From assembly GCF_963668165.1 (NCBI RefSeq), contig NZ_OY764209.1, positions 124,001 to 188,000 on the forward strand: a stretch of 64,000 nucleotides of DNA, written 5' to 3'. The notes below the pieces were generated by a model that worked only from the letters and a program-made list of their open reading frames with translations, ran no database searches and was not told the DNA's origin. This document shows positions 25,367 to 33,418 of the stretch, in pieces. The position numbers and the translations under genes were made by a program. The first letter of the stretch is position 1, and every line of letters begins with the position of its first letter. This DNA comes from Marispirochaeta sp. (GTDB lineage: Bacteria; Spirochaetota; Spirochaetia; JC444; Marispirochaetaceae).

Positions 25367-26896
25367 CTATAATTTTGCCAAAGGCTTCCTGCCGGAACTC
25401 AAGTTCGCGACAATCTTGCCGCTTAGTGCGGCTGTTATTACCCCTCCCGGCCAGAGACTGTAATGGCCGCAGGTCTTCAGGTTCTTGAGGGGGGTGGAAA
25501 AAAGATTTAAAAAAGGAAAGCGGTAAACCGGGGACTCCCGGTCATCATAGCACCAGCCGCCGGAGGATCCTTCGGTATTGAGGGAAAAACGCTCACTGGA
25601 AATCGGAGTCCCGACATCGGAATAAAGGATTCTCCCCTCCAAACCGGGAAGCAAATTCTCCGCCAGCTCCGTTAGTTCGCCGGCTACCTTTTTCTTGAGA
25701 CGGGAATACTCCTCGGATCTGCGCCCCTGGAGCTCTTCGATGCCCCAGTTGTGCGCCCAGTCGCAGGAGCTGTAGGTCTGCAGGACCAGGGAGGAGGTCC
25801 CCGGAGGTGCAGATGCCGCGTTTTCTTTGCCAAAATGGTTCAGGGCAAGCCACATCCGACTGTGAATATCCTCCGGAGACCGGGCAGAAGGAAAGTGTAC
25901 ATCATAGTTCGGAAAATAGAAGACATGCTGGGCCCCAAGACGCGCATCAAGCTCCTCCGTAGAAGCCCCCACACCGAGGTAAACATTCACAAGAGACTCA
26001 GTCAGTTTTGCCCTCTGAATTTTCTTGACAAAAGCCGGTTTAAACAGATCCGTTCCAAGTATGGTATGTACAAGACGCTTATAGTCCCCGGCGTAAATAA
26101 AATTATCCGCAGAACAGGTCTCTCCCCGGGATGTTACGGCCGAGAGGGCCTTTGCTCCAGCATGTTCGATCTTTTCTACCTTTGTGTTACAGCGCAGGTC
26201 CCCGCCCAAACGGGTAAAATTCTCCGCCAGAAGATCGTGCAGTGACTGCATGCCCCCTTCAGGATACCAGTAGTCCTTCATCCAGAGGTGCCAGAATCCG
26301 GCGAAAAAGATGAAGGGCATATGATAATATCCGATATCGGTAAACCATTTGCGCAAGCCCGGATCACGAATCACCGAACAAGCCTTGACCCGGTAATCAA
26401 AGGTAAGCCAGCGCCGGAGCTTCGGCAGCCATGGGAGAAATGAGGCAAGCCGGCCGAAAGAGAAATTCTGCAGCAGGGGAAAATTCCAGGGGTCCATCTT
26501 ACTTTCAATAAAACGAGACACCTCACGAACTTCCTTGAACAAAACGGAGATTCCCTTCTCTTCGGGAAAAGCTGTTTTCAGAGCCTCCTCGACGTTATCG
26601 AAGGAATCGACAAAGAAATCAAAGTCGGGAGATACCATCCGGAAGCGGGCCTTGGTCCAGCGGACCTTATCCAGGAGGTCCAGTTCTTCAAGAATGGGGA
26701 AGACAATCCCGAGACTTTCGAAGGACTGATCTCCGCCGTCAAAGTAGAAGCCCTTGCGCCGGAAGCCGGACATATTTCCGCCTGTATGGTGGTTCTGCTC
26801 CAGCACCAGAGTCTTGAGTCCCTGTTTCGCACAGGCGTTGGCAGCAGTTATGCCGCCCATCCCGCCGCCGATTATTACGACATCGTATTTTTCCAT
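25367..26896 (-). CDS. Phytoene desaturase/retinol saturase-like FAD oxidoreductase
   Basis: 509 residues. The dinucleotide-binding motif VVIIGGGMGGITAANACAKQGLK opens the protein and is followed by the family-typical EQNHHTGGN and RKGFYFDGG. Near the C terminus, LKTCGHYSLWPGGVITAALSGK is the FAD-contact region common to CrtI-like enzymes. The family does desaturation, saturation or isomerisation on hydrophobic substrates. No carotenoid genes are nearby; it sits between two URO-D-like genes and a transporter. Its substrate is unknown. Confidence 0.85.
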   Translation of the reverse strand: MEKYDVVIIGGGMGGITAANACAKQGLKTLVLEQNHHTGGNMSGFRRKGFYFDGGDQSFESLGIVFPILEELDLLDKVRWTKARFRMVSPDFDFFVDSFDNVEEALKTAFPEEKGISVLFKEVREVSRFIESKMDPWNFPLLQNFSFGRLASFLPWLPKLRRWLTFDYRVKACSVIRDPGLRKWFTDIGYYHMPFIFFAGFWHLWMKDYWYPEGGMQSLHDLLAENFTRLGGDLRCNTKVEKIEHAGAKALSAVTSRGETCSADNFIYAGDYKRLVHTILGTDLFKPAFVKKIQRAKLTESLVNVYLGVGASTEELDARLGAQHVFYFPNYDVHFPSARSPEDIHSRMWLALNHFGKENAASAPPGTSSLVLQTYSSCDWAHNWGIEELQGRRSEEYSRLKKKVAGELTELAENLLPGLEGRILYSDVGTPISSERFSLNTEGSSGGWCYDDRESPVYRFPFLNLFSTPLKNLKTCGHYSLWPGGVITAALSGKIVANLSSGRKPLAKL

Positions 26897-26950
26897 CTTT
26901 TTATTTTAGTGTATCCACTTCGAGAATATCCATGAAAATGAGAAAAATTA

Positions 26951-28012
26951 TCATGAAGAAAAGTATACGGCAGCCTCGACCATGGCTTTAAGATTCTCCG
27001 CAGGGGTTCCGGGCACGACTTCGCAGCCTGATCCGAGAATAAAGCCCCCCTTCGGACCGTCTGCAGATTCAATACAGCGTTCCGACTCTTTCCGAATGAG
27101 TTCCGGCGTTCCCTGAAAAAGGACTGTTGTGGGCTCCAGGTTCCCCATAAGAGCAACCGAGGGACCGGCAAGCTCCCGGGCATCCGCCAGATCAACCTTG
27201 GCATCGATCTCAAGAACATCAACCCCGGTCTTTGCCATAAGAGGCAGAATCTTGCGGGTGTCACCGCAGATATGCAGGATTGTCACTGCCCCCTTTTCTT
27301 CAGTCACCGGGGCAAGGGCTGAAAAAACCTTTACCTCGTAGGGATAGACGTATTTTTCGTAGATTGCCGGGGAGATCATGCTCAGAGAAGCCAGGGAGTC
27401 CCCGGCCTGAGCGGTGTCCGAACCTGCTTCCAGAGCGGCTTTCAGGAAAAGAATCAGCGCGTCGGAAGCCAGCTCCATCACACGAAAGAGCTGTTCCTCT
27501 TTTTCACAGTCTTCGTCGGCTTCACACAGGGCTATCTGGGTCAGGAACTCGGCGGTCCCGCCTACAAGGTAACTTGCCAGTGAAAAAGGCCCGGTACCGG
27601 GGGCACGGACGGCGACTTCTGTACCGAAGTGCTCGCGCAAAAGGGCAACGGCCTCCAGATATACCGGCATACGGCCGTCCTTCCAGGGATCGGGGACCTT
27701 CAGACGATCCACCTGGTCAAGGCTCTCTACCGCCGGGGCAGTAAGATTCGGTGTGGTGTTGACCGGCTGATTAATCCTGCAGCCGAAGCCCTCTGCAATG
27801 TAATAGTTGTCAGATTGGGCAACGACTACATCCTGCCCCACCGCTTCCCAGGCTCGTATCTGGGCTTCTGCCATTTTTTTCGGGTCGGTGTTATAGATCG
27901 AGATGGGAATCCCGGCCAGGACCGCTCCGAAATTACCGCAATAGGGAGCTACCGGAACCCGGTCCATTGTGTCGCCCCGGACCGCTGCGAGAAAACGTTC
28001 CCGGGAGGTCAC
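26951..28012 (-). CDS. URO-D-superfamily methyltransferase-like protein, MtaA type
   Basis: 353 residues. The start TSRERFLAAVRGDTMDRVPVAP is typical of the uroporphyrinogen decarboxylase superfamily. Zinc-ligand pattern of the MtaA/CmuA methyltransferases is intact: HICGDT near residue 245 and FILGSGCEVVPGTPAEN near 325 (His-x-Cys plus a distant Cys). Such proteins move methyl groups between corrinoid proteins and thiols. It overlaps the next URO-D gene by 4 nt. No corrinoid protein gene is in the window, so the methyl carrier is unknown. Confidence 0.85.
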   Translation of the reverse strand: MTSRERFLAAVRGDTMDRVPVAPYCGNFGAVLAGIPISIYNTDPKKMAEAQIRAWEAVGQDVVVAQSDNYYIAEGFGCRINQPVNTTPNLTAPAVESLDQVDRLKVPDPWKDGRMPVYLEAVALLREHFGTEVAVRAPGTGPFSLASYLVGGTAEFLTQIALCEADEDCEKEEQLFRVMELASDALILFLKAALEAGSDTAQAGDSLASLSMISPAIYEKYVYPYEVKVFSALAPVTEEKGAVTILHICGDTRKILPLMAKTGVDVLEIDAKVDLADARELAGPSVALMGNLEPTTVLFQGTPELIRKESERCIESADGPKGGFILGSGCEVVPGTPAENLKAMVEAAVYFSS

Positions 28013-29067
28013 AGACAGAGCTCCGCGAGTTCCCTGCTCAAGGGTATGGCGGTTTTCGCATCGGGAGTGGACGTCTGTATCAGGACCCCCCGTCGGCCGA
28101 AATAATCGAGGATCGTGCCGGTATATTCAGCGAGGTCGACCCGGGCCTGATCGCCGTGGTCCCAGTAGAAGTGCCGCAGACAGAGGGGCACCTTCCCGGC
28201 GGCAGCATCACGGATTATCTCCCAGTTCGGATTCTGGGGAATAGTAAAATCGAGCCCGCTAAGCCCTTCAGTTTCCATCATCGGGATAACTACATTCTGT
28301 ACATCCCCGCAGGAATGGACAACAATGCCGCCGAAGGCACGGGAGATCATGTTATTGTACGTGACTCCGAACTCCCGGTAGAGGTTTGGCGACATCAGGG
28401 CCGCGGTATCATCACTTATGCGAATACCAATATCCCGGGGAATATGCCACATCTCATGGCCCATGGTGTAGAGATTCTTTATACGCCGCAGCTGTTCCTG
28501 CACAAAGGCGATGGTTGCCTCGGTAACCTTCTCCATCAAAAGATGAACATCATCGGGAAACAGCATTGTGGCGCCAATAAAAGAGGTATACTCCCAGATC
28601 AAAGAGGCTGTTACCAGGGGAGACGGAACATTCACCAGGCGCAGGGGCACATCGCTTTTTGACTGCAGGTATTCAATCCGCTGGTAGGCTTTTACAAAAG
28701 CCGGGTTGGTTTTGGCATCCGGGACCTCCAGGGATTTTATCTCCTTCCGGTTCTCCTCTTTAATACGCGGCTTGATCCAGGGGTCGGCCTCCTCATTATT
28801 TGACGCCTTGCAGCCGAAGGCCTCGGCCACAATGCCGATACCCAGGTTCGGTTTGATATTGGGCATCGCGAAATCGAGAAAGGCCTCCCGCTCCCGGTGA
28901 TAATTGATATTCCATTCCAGTTCCGCCTGGTCGTCCTCAACATACTGTTTATACGCGGCATGGAAGGGGCCGAGTTCAATCATGAAAGGGACAATCCCCG
29001 TATTTTTCATAAGCCAGGTGTCGTGGAGAATCTTCTTTTTATCTTCAATGGTATAATCGCTGCTCAC
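28009..29067 (-). CDS. URO-D-superfamily protein, second copy, altered zinc site
   Basis: 352 residues, same fold as the protein encoded after it, but only distantly similar. HSCGDVQNV near residue 250 supplies the His-x-Cys pair. The segment that should hold the third ligand reads LIQTSTPDAKTA, with no cysteine. The protein may use another ligand, may bind no zinc, or may be a decarboxylase or partner subunit. It starts 15 nt after the TRAP permease gene and is translationally coupled (ATGA-type overlap) to the MtaA-like gene. Confidence 0.8.
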   Translation of the reverse strand: MSSDYTIEDKKKILHDTWLMKNTGIVPFMIELGPFHAAYKQYVEDDQAELEWNINYHREREAFLDFAMPNIKPNLGIGIVAEAFGCKASNNEEADPWIKPRIKEENRKEIKSLEVPDAKTNPAFVKAYQRIEYLQSKSDVPLRLVNVPSPLVTASLIWEYTSFIGATMLFPDDVHLLMEKVTEATIAFVQEQLRRIKNLYTMGHEMWHIPRDIGIRISDDTAALMSPNLYREFGVTYNNMISRAFGGIVVHSCGDVQNVVIPMMETEGLSGLDFTIPQNPNWEIIRDAAAGKVPLCLRHFYWDHGDQARVDLAEYTGTILDYFGRRGVLIQTSTPDAKTAIPLSRELAELCL

Positions 29068-29082
29068 AGATACTCCTTCAGG

Positions 29083-30369
29083 CTATCCCAGTCCCATTAC
29101 AAGATTTGGAAGCCATGTAACAAGGCCGGGAAAAATCACAATTAAAATAAGCACAACAAACAGAGGAATAAGAAAAGGCAATGTAGCATAGACCACTTTC
29201 TCAAACTTCAGCTTTGAAACTTCGGCCATAACGAACAGCACGATGCCGAAGGGCGGGGTCAGAAGACCGATCATCAGGTTCAGCACCATGATTACACCAA
29301 AGTGTACCGGATCGATACCCAGGCGCTGGATCACGGGCATAAGGATCGGTCCGAGAATCAGGATGGCGACGGTAGAATCAAGAAAGCATCCGACAATCAG
29401 CAGAAAAATATTGATGATAAATAGAATAACCAGAGCGCTATCGCTGATGGAGATCAGCCACTCTGCCATACGAATAGTCATACCGGAGCGCATCAGCACC
29501 CAGCCGTAGAGGGTAGACGCAGCTACGACAAAACCTATCATGGCTGTCTCTTTAGCGGTCTCGTAAAAAGCCTGCACCAGGTCTCTCCAGCTAAGTTCCT
29601 GCAGCACAACAACCCCGATAAAAAGGGCATAACAGACGGCAACTGCAGCGGCTTCAGTAGGGGTAACAAAACCAAGCCAGATACCTCCCAGCAGGATAAT
29701 CGGGGTGAAGAGGGGTAACAGGGCCTCCAGAAAGCTCGTTAACGCAGTTTTCCAGGTTGGAAAGGGCTGCCGAGGATATTTGTGCTTTTTGGAATAGAAG
29801 GCGACCATCAGCATAAGAATAACGGTCATCAGTACACCTGGTACTACCCCCCCCAGAAAAAGCCGCCCCACGGAGACTCCACTGACAAAGGAGAATACGA
29901 CAAAGGGCAGACTGGGCGGGAAAATCGGTCCGATGGTGGAACTGGCACAGGTTACCGCCACCGCAAAGGGTTTCGGATACCCTCCCTTTTCCATGGCATC
30001 AAGCTCGATCTGTCCCAAACCGGCGGCATCGACAACGGCCGCCCCGGACATTCCGGCAAAGATCAGACTGGCAACAACATTGGCATGGGCCAGGCCGCCG
30101 GGAAGGAATCCCACCAGGGTATCGGCAAATCCAAATATTTTCTGAGTTATACCCGCGGTGTTCATCAGCTTCGCAGCCAGAATAAAGAGAGGAATCGCCA
30201 AAAGAATAAAGTTCTGTAAACCAAACTGCATCTTCTGAGCAATAATGGATGCCTGAAAGATCATTCCGCCTGATATAAGGGCACCGATAGAGGAAAGACC
30301 CAGGGCAAGGGCGACGGGCATCCCCATCAACAAAAATATAACCAATCCAAGGGTAAGAAAGAGGATCAC
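29083..30369 (-). CDS. TRAP transporter large permease, DctM/SiaM family
   Basis: 428 residues with about 12 membrane helices. DctM features include GMSGAAVVDAAGLGQIELDAM near residue 110, TCASSTIGPIFPPSLPFVVF near 140, and DPVHFGVIMVLNLMIGLLTPPFG near 365. It is the ion-coupled importer subunit. It overlaps dctQ by 4 nt. The operon pairs it with one-carbon-like enzymes, so a methylated or carboxylated small molecule is a fair guess for cargo. Confidence 0.95.
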   Translation of the reverse strand: MILFLTLGLVIFLLMGMPVALALGLSSIGALISGGMIFQASIIAQKMQFGLQNFILLAIPLFILAAKLMNTAGITQKIFGFADTLVGFLPGGLAHANVVASLIFAGMSGAAVVDAAGLGQIELDAMEKGGYPKPFAVAVTCASSTIGPIFPPSLPFVVFSFVSGVSVGRLFLGGVVPGVLMTVILMLMVAFYSKKHKYPRQPFPTWKTALTSFLEALLPLFTPIILLGGIWLGFVTPTEAAAVAVCYALFIGVVVLQELSWRDLVQAFYETAKETAMIGFVVAASTLYGWVLMRSGMTIRMAEWLISISDSALVILFIINIFLLIVGCFLDSTVAILILGPILMPVIQRLGIDPVHFGVIMVLNLMIGLLTPPFGIVLFVMAEVSKLKFEKVVYATLPFLIPLFVVLILIVIFPGLVTWLPNLVMGLG

Positions 30370-30851
30370 GCCGGACCTCCGGTATTTTCAGTTTCGTTGT
30401 TACGGTTAAACAGAAAGATGTCCTTGTACAGGTTAATCAGGAGATACAGGATCATGATACAACCGGTCACAAAGAGCACCGAGTACATATAGGCTATCTT
30501 CATCCAGCGGACTGTAGAGAGGGATATTCCCCAGTTATTCAGAATGTTCCGCCAGGCTCCCACAACAAAGAAGTACATAAAGGGAAGAATCAACAGCCGG
30601 GTGGCGATGCGCATAAGCCTCTGTAAAAGAGGGTTAACGCGGTCAACCAGAAAACTGATGCTTATATGGGTCTCTTCCTTCATGATAGCGGAGGATCCGA
30701 TAAAAACGAGAAAGATAAAGGAGAACTGGGCCAGGTCCTCAGACCACGACGCGGATATCCCCAGAAAGACCCGGAAAATCACGGTAATTACGGTAATTAC
30801 GAACATACAGAGCAGGATCGCGCTGTTTATTCCTTCGATTATTCTTTTCAC
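30366..30851 (-). CDS. TRAP transporter small permease, DctQ family
   Basis: 161 residues with four membrane helices and the typical WSEDLAQFSFIFLVFIGSS segment near residue 35, then the EETHISI loop. It is the small membrane partner of DctM. The gap to the binding-protein gene is 73 nt and contains a GC-rich hairpin. Confidence 0.9.
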   Translation of the reverse strand: MKRIIEGINSAILLCMFVITVITVIFRVFLGISASWSEDLAQFSFIFLVFIGSSAIMKEETHISISFLVDRVNPLLQRLMRIATRLLILPFMYFFVVGAWRNILNNWGISLSTVRWMKIAYMYSVLFVTGCIMILYLLINLYKDIFLFNRNNETENTGGPA

Positions 30852-30881
30852 GGAAAACCATCCTGATGGGGTTTACAGAAA

Positions 30882-30905
30882 CGGCGCCCCGTGAGAGGGG
30901 CGCCG
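30882..30905 (-). promoter_or_regulatory. Intercistronic stem-loop after the TRAP binding-protein gene
   Basis: CGGCGCCCC (30882-30890) and GGGGCGCCG (30897-30905) form a perfect 9-bp, all-GC stem with a 6-nt loop between dctP and dctQ. There is no U-run in the minus-strand transcript, so it fits an mRNA-end protector or partial terminator. Confidence 0.7.
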
Positions 30906-30924
30906 GAAGCATGCAATGGGCTGA

Positions 30925-31926
30925 TTATTTGAGAGCTTCCTGAACTTTGGCGTAGAACTCGGGGTCCCACTCCTTTTCAGCGATCTCGTCAAGTACAGGC
31001 TGGACAGCCTTCTTGAAAGCAGACTTGTCCACCTCAATGAGGGTCATGCCCAATTTCTTGAGTTCCGCAACAAATTTTGCATCCCCATCCTTGGTAATGC
31101 TGTTGGCATAGGCCACACCTTCGTCCATAGCCTCGGTCAGGAGTTTCTGGTCGGCAGCACTCAGGGTGTCCCACCATTGCTTGGAAGACATAACCCGGGC
31201 AGCAGAATAGATATGCTCAGTGGCAACCATATACTTCTGGGCTTCGTAGAATTTGTAATTCAGGATCGTCTCGGGAGGATTCTCCTGGGCTTCAACAACA
31301 CCGGTCTTCAGAGCCATGTAGACCTCACCAAAAGCAATGTTCGAAGGCAGCGCTCCCAGGTATTCCCAGACCTTGAACCAGGCGTCTACCGGGGGAAGCC
31401 TCATTTTCAGTCCTTCGACATCCTCAACGGTGCGAACAGGACGATTGGCAGTCAGGTAGCGGGCTCCGCGATAGATAACTCCGTCGGTCCTGACGTTTCG
31501 TTCGTCCTCGATCATCTGGGACAGTTCTTTTCCCGGACCTTCCCAGAACTTCCAGAAATCATCCTGGCTGGCAAATACATAGGGGACCTCGGAAATATAG
31601 TATTTCGGGAAATATGTGGATATGTCGTTTGTTCCAAGAACTCCATACTCAACGGAACCTTCAGAGAGCATTTCGAAGGTCTGGCGTTCATCACCCATGG
31701 CGTTGGAGGGGTGAATCAGTATCTGGATACGCCCATTGGAGCGGGATTCCGCCAGTTCCTTGAACTTCTTCAGGCCCTTGTCCTGGGGAGAATCAGGCGG
31801 AAAAGTCGATGCAATATTGGCAACGATCTTTTTGCCCTCGGCACCCTCTTTTGCACCTTCGGCAAAAACAGCCACTGATGACAGTACAATCAGGGCACAC
31901 ACAAACAATACAATAGTTTTCTTCAT
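30925..31926 (-). CDS. TRAP transporter periplasmic binding protein, DctP family
   Basis: 333 residues with a signal peptide (MKKTIVLFVCALIVLSSVAVF, cleavage near AEG) and a charged AKEGAEGKK start. DctP features include the segment GLKMRLPPVDAWFKVWEYLG near residue 158 with the carboxylate-binding arginine, and KTGVVEAQENPPETI near 195. It binds the cargo outside the cell membrane. The leader upstream is about 150 nt and contains a short open frame with a near-perfect ribosome site. Confidence 0.93.
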   Translation of the reverse strand: MKKTIVLFVCALIVLSSVAVFAEGAKEGAEGKKIVANIASTFPPDSPQDKGLKKFKELAESRSNGRIQILIHPSNAMGDERQTFEMLSEGSVEYGVLGTNDISTYFPKYYISEVPYVFASQDDFWKFWEGPGKELSQMIEDERNVRTDGVIYRGARYLTANRPVRTVEDVEGLKMRLPPVDAWFKVWEYLGALPSNIAFGEVYMALKTGVVEAQENPPETILNYKFYEAQKYMVATEHIYSAARVMSSKQWWDTLSAADQKLLTEAMDEGVAYANSITKDGDAKFVAELKKLGMTLIEVDKSAFKKAVQPVLDEIAEKEWDPEFYAKVQEALK

Positions 31927-31938
31927 AGAACCTCCTCG

Positions 31939-31977
31939 TTACATTAATCCGGCGGCAACCAGGGTGTTGCAATGCAC
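31939..31977 (-). CDS. Possible 12-residue leader peptide of the TRAP operon
   Basis: In the dctP leader, AGGAGGTGAT (complement of 31981-31990), an almost full-length match to the anti-Shine-Dalgarno end of 16S rRNA, lies 7 nt before a GTG opening a frame MHCNTLVAAGLM that ends TAA just before the dctP ribosome site. The same RNA can fold: ATCCGG and CCGGAT arms enclose GCAAC and GTTGC. It may be an upstream frame coupling ribosomes to dctP, or simply a strong standby site. Not recognised from any family. Confidence 0.35.
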   Translation of the reverse strand: MHCNTLVAAGLM

Positions 31978-32077
31978 CGGATCACCTCCTGAAAAACATC
32001 GAACATTTTCTTATAGACTCTCATCCGGAAAACAGTCATGAAAGAAACAATTGTGTATGCTGTTCCCCGGATATCTA

Positions 32078-32107
32078 ATCATAGTATCCGATATTACGAG
32101 CTGTCAA
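32078..32107 (-). promoter_or_regulatory. Promoter of the TRAP/URO-D operon
   Basis: Minus-strand TTGACA (complement of 32102-32107), an 18-bp spacer and TATGAT (complement of 32078-32083). Arms GGATA and TATCC flank the -10 box and may be part of an operator. The predicted start lies about 145 nt before dctP. Confidence 0.65.
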
Positions 32108-32196
32108 GGAAAAACACCAGCGATTACTGTGTTCATGAGAACAATCGCCCTTCCATGGCTATATGACGAGGAGATCGGGGATTATATGGAGTTGAT

Positions 32197-33402
32197 TCAG
32201 AAAATCGACTGAAGAGGCTCCAGAGCCCGGGGGAACAGACCATTTGCCCAGGCCAGAAAAAGCCCGTAATTCAGGACCGGGACTCCGGCATCCCGGAAAG
32301 AATCCAGCCTGGTCATGACCTTTGTGCGGGTGAGCATGCAGGAAGCACACATAATAACAAGATCAAAGCTCTTCAGCTCTTCACCCTTCGGCATCTGACG
32401 GGAAAAGATAAACTCCGCATCCCGACGGACCATTTGGCGAAACAGCCGGGGGATTTTAACTGTTCCGATATCGTCCGCCTGCCGGTGATGGGAACAGCTC
32501 TCCAGCATAAGTATTCTGGGAGCCGGCTGCATCTTCTCAAGAGCCGCAAGTCCCGGGTTGTATCCGTCCAGTTCTCCCTTTTTCCGGGCAAAGAGGATGC
32601 TGAAGCTGGTAAGGGGCTGCTCCTCCGGAATATCCGCAGCAACCTTGTGAAAGGCCTGGCTGTCGGTGATCACGAGTTTCGGTGGAACATTAAGGGCCCG
32701 ATAAAACTGGTACAGCTCCCGCTCCTTTACCACCAGGGAGGCACAGTCATGGTCAAGGGCGTCCCGCAGGGTCTCCACCTGGGGCAGAATCAGGCGTCCT
32801 TTCGGGGCCGCCAGATCGATAGGGGTTACCAGCACGACCAGGTCTCCTTCAGTGACCAGTCCTTCAAGGGGTGTCGGTTCGGCAACCGGAGCAGTCTTGC
32901 CGATTGCTGCTATCAGATCGGGGATTCCTTCTCCCGCAGTGTTCTCCACGCGAAAACCGCCGGCTTCCTCCATCCAGCGCTGTTTTTCTTTTTCCGGCGA
33001 CTCCGTTCCCCGCGTAAGGACGAGCAGAGCCGGCACTTTACGCACAGCCGACTCCTTCCCGAACAGTCGCGTGTAAAGTTCACGTTCCGGTGCAGTGGGG
33101 GCCTGTGGTCCGGGGCTTACCATGATTACCATGTCCGCGCTTTTAATCCGTTCCATGGCTGCTTTTACCCGCAGGGTACCAAGCTCTCCTTCATCATCGA
33201 TACCGGCGGTATCCACAATCGCTGCGGGGCCCAGGCCGGGAATCTCGAAGCTCCGGGTCACCGGATCGGTGGTTGTACCGGGCTGCTCAGAAACGATTGC
33301 CACATTCTTTCCAAAAAGGGCGTTCATCAATGAACTCTTACCGGCATTGCGGATCCCCAGAAGTACGATCCTCGACTGTTCCGCCAGGGGTGTTGTTTTC
33401 AT
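32197..33402 (-). CDS. hydF: [FeFe]-hydrogenase maturation GTPase HydF
   Basis: 401 residues. The N-terminal GTPase has P-loop GIRNAGKSS (16-24), switch threonine in QPGTTTDPV and DTAGIDDEG. The C-terminal cluster-binding part carries CSHHRQ near residue 300 and CASC near 355, the CxH...CxxC pattern of HydF. HydF is the scaffold on which the 2Fe subcluster of the H-cluster is assembled and handed to the hydrogenase. It is the last gene of the operon, 16 nt after aspA. Confidence 0.95.
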   Translation of the reverse strand: MKTTPLAEQSRIVLLGIRNAGKSSLMNALFGKNVAIVSEQPGTTTDPVTRSFEIPGLGPAAIVDTAGIDDEGELGTLRVKAAMERIKSADMVIMVSPGPQAPTAPERELYTRLFGKESAVRKVPALLVLTRGTESPEKEKQRWMEEAGGFRVENTAGEGIPDLIAAIGKTAPVAEPTPLEGLVTEGDLVVLVTPIDLAAPKGRLILPQVETLRDALDHDCASLVVKERELYQFYRALNVPPKLVITDSQAFHKVAADIPEEQPLTSFSILFARKKGELDGYNPGLAALEKMQPAPRILMLESCSHHRQADDIGTVKIPRLFRQMVRRDAEFIFSRQMPKGEELKSFDLVIMCASCMLTRTKVMTRLDSFRDAGVPVLNYGLFLAWANGLFPRALEPLQSIF

Positions 33403-33418
33403 ACGCTTACCTCTCGTT

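Noticed and set aside
32078..32095. GTATCCGATATTAC in the TRAP promoter as a fifth GntR site
   Set aside because: Only the outer GTA/TAC bases match. The core is not symmetric and differs from the four listed sites.
32434..33333. 299-codon plus-strand open frame opposite hydF
   Set aside because: Shadow of hydF. No start site and no recognisable domain.
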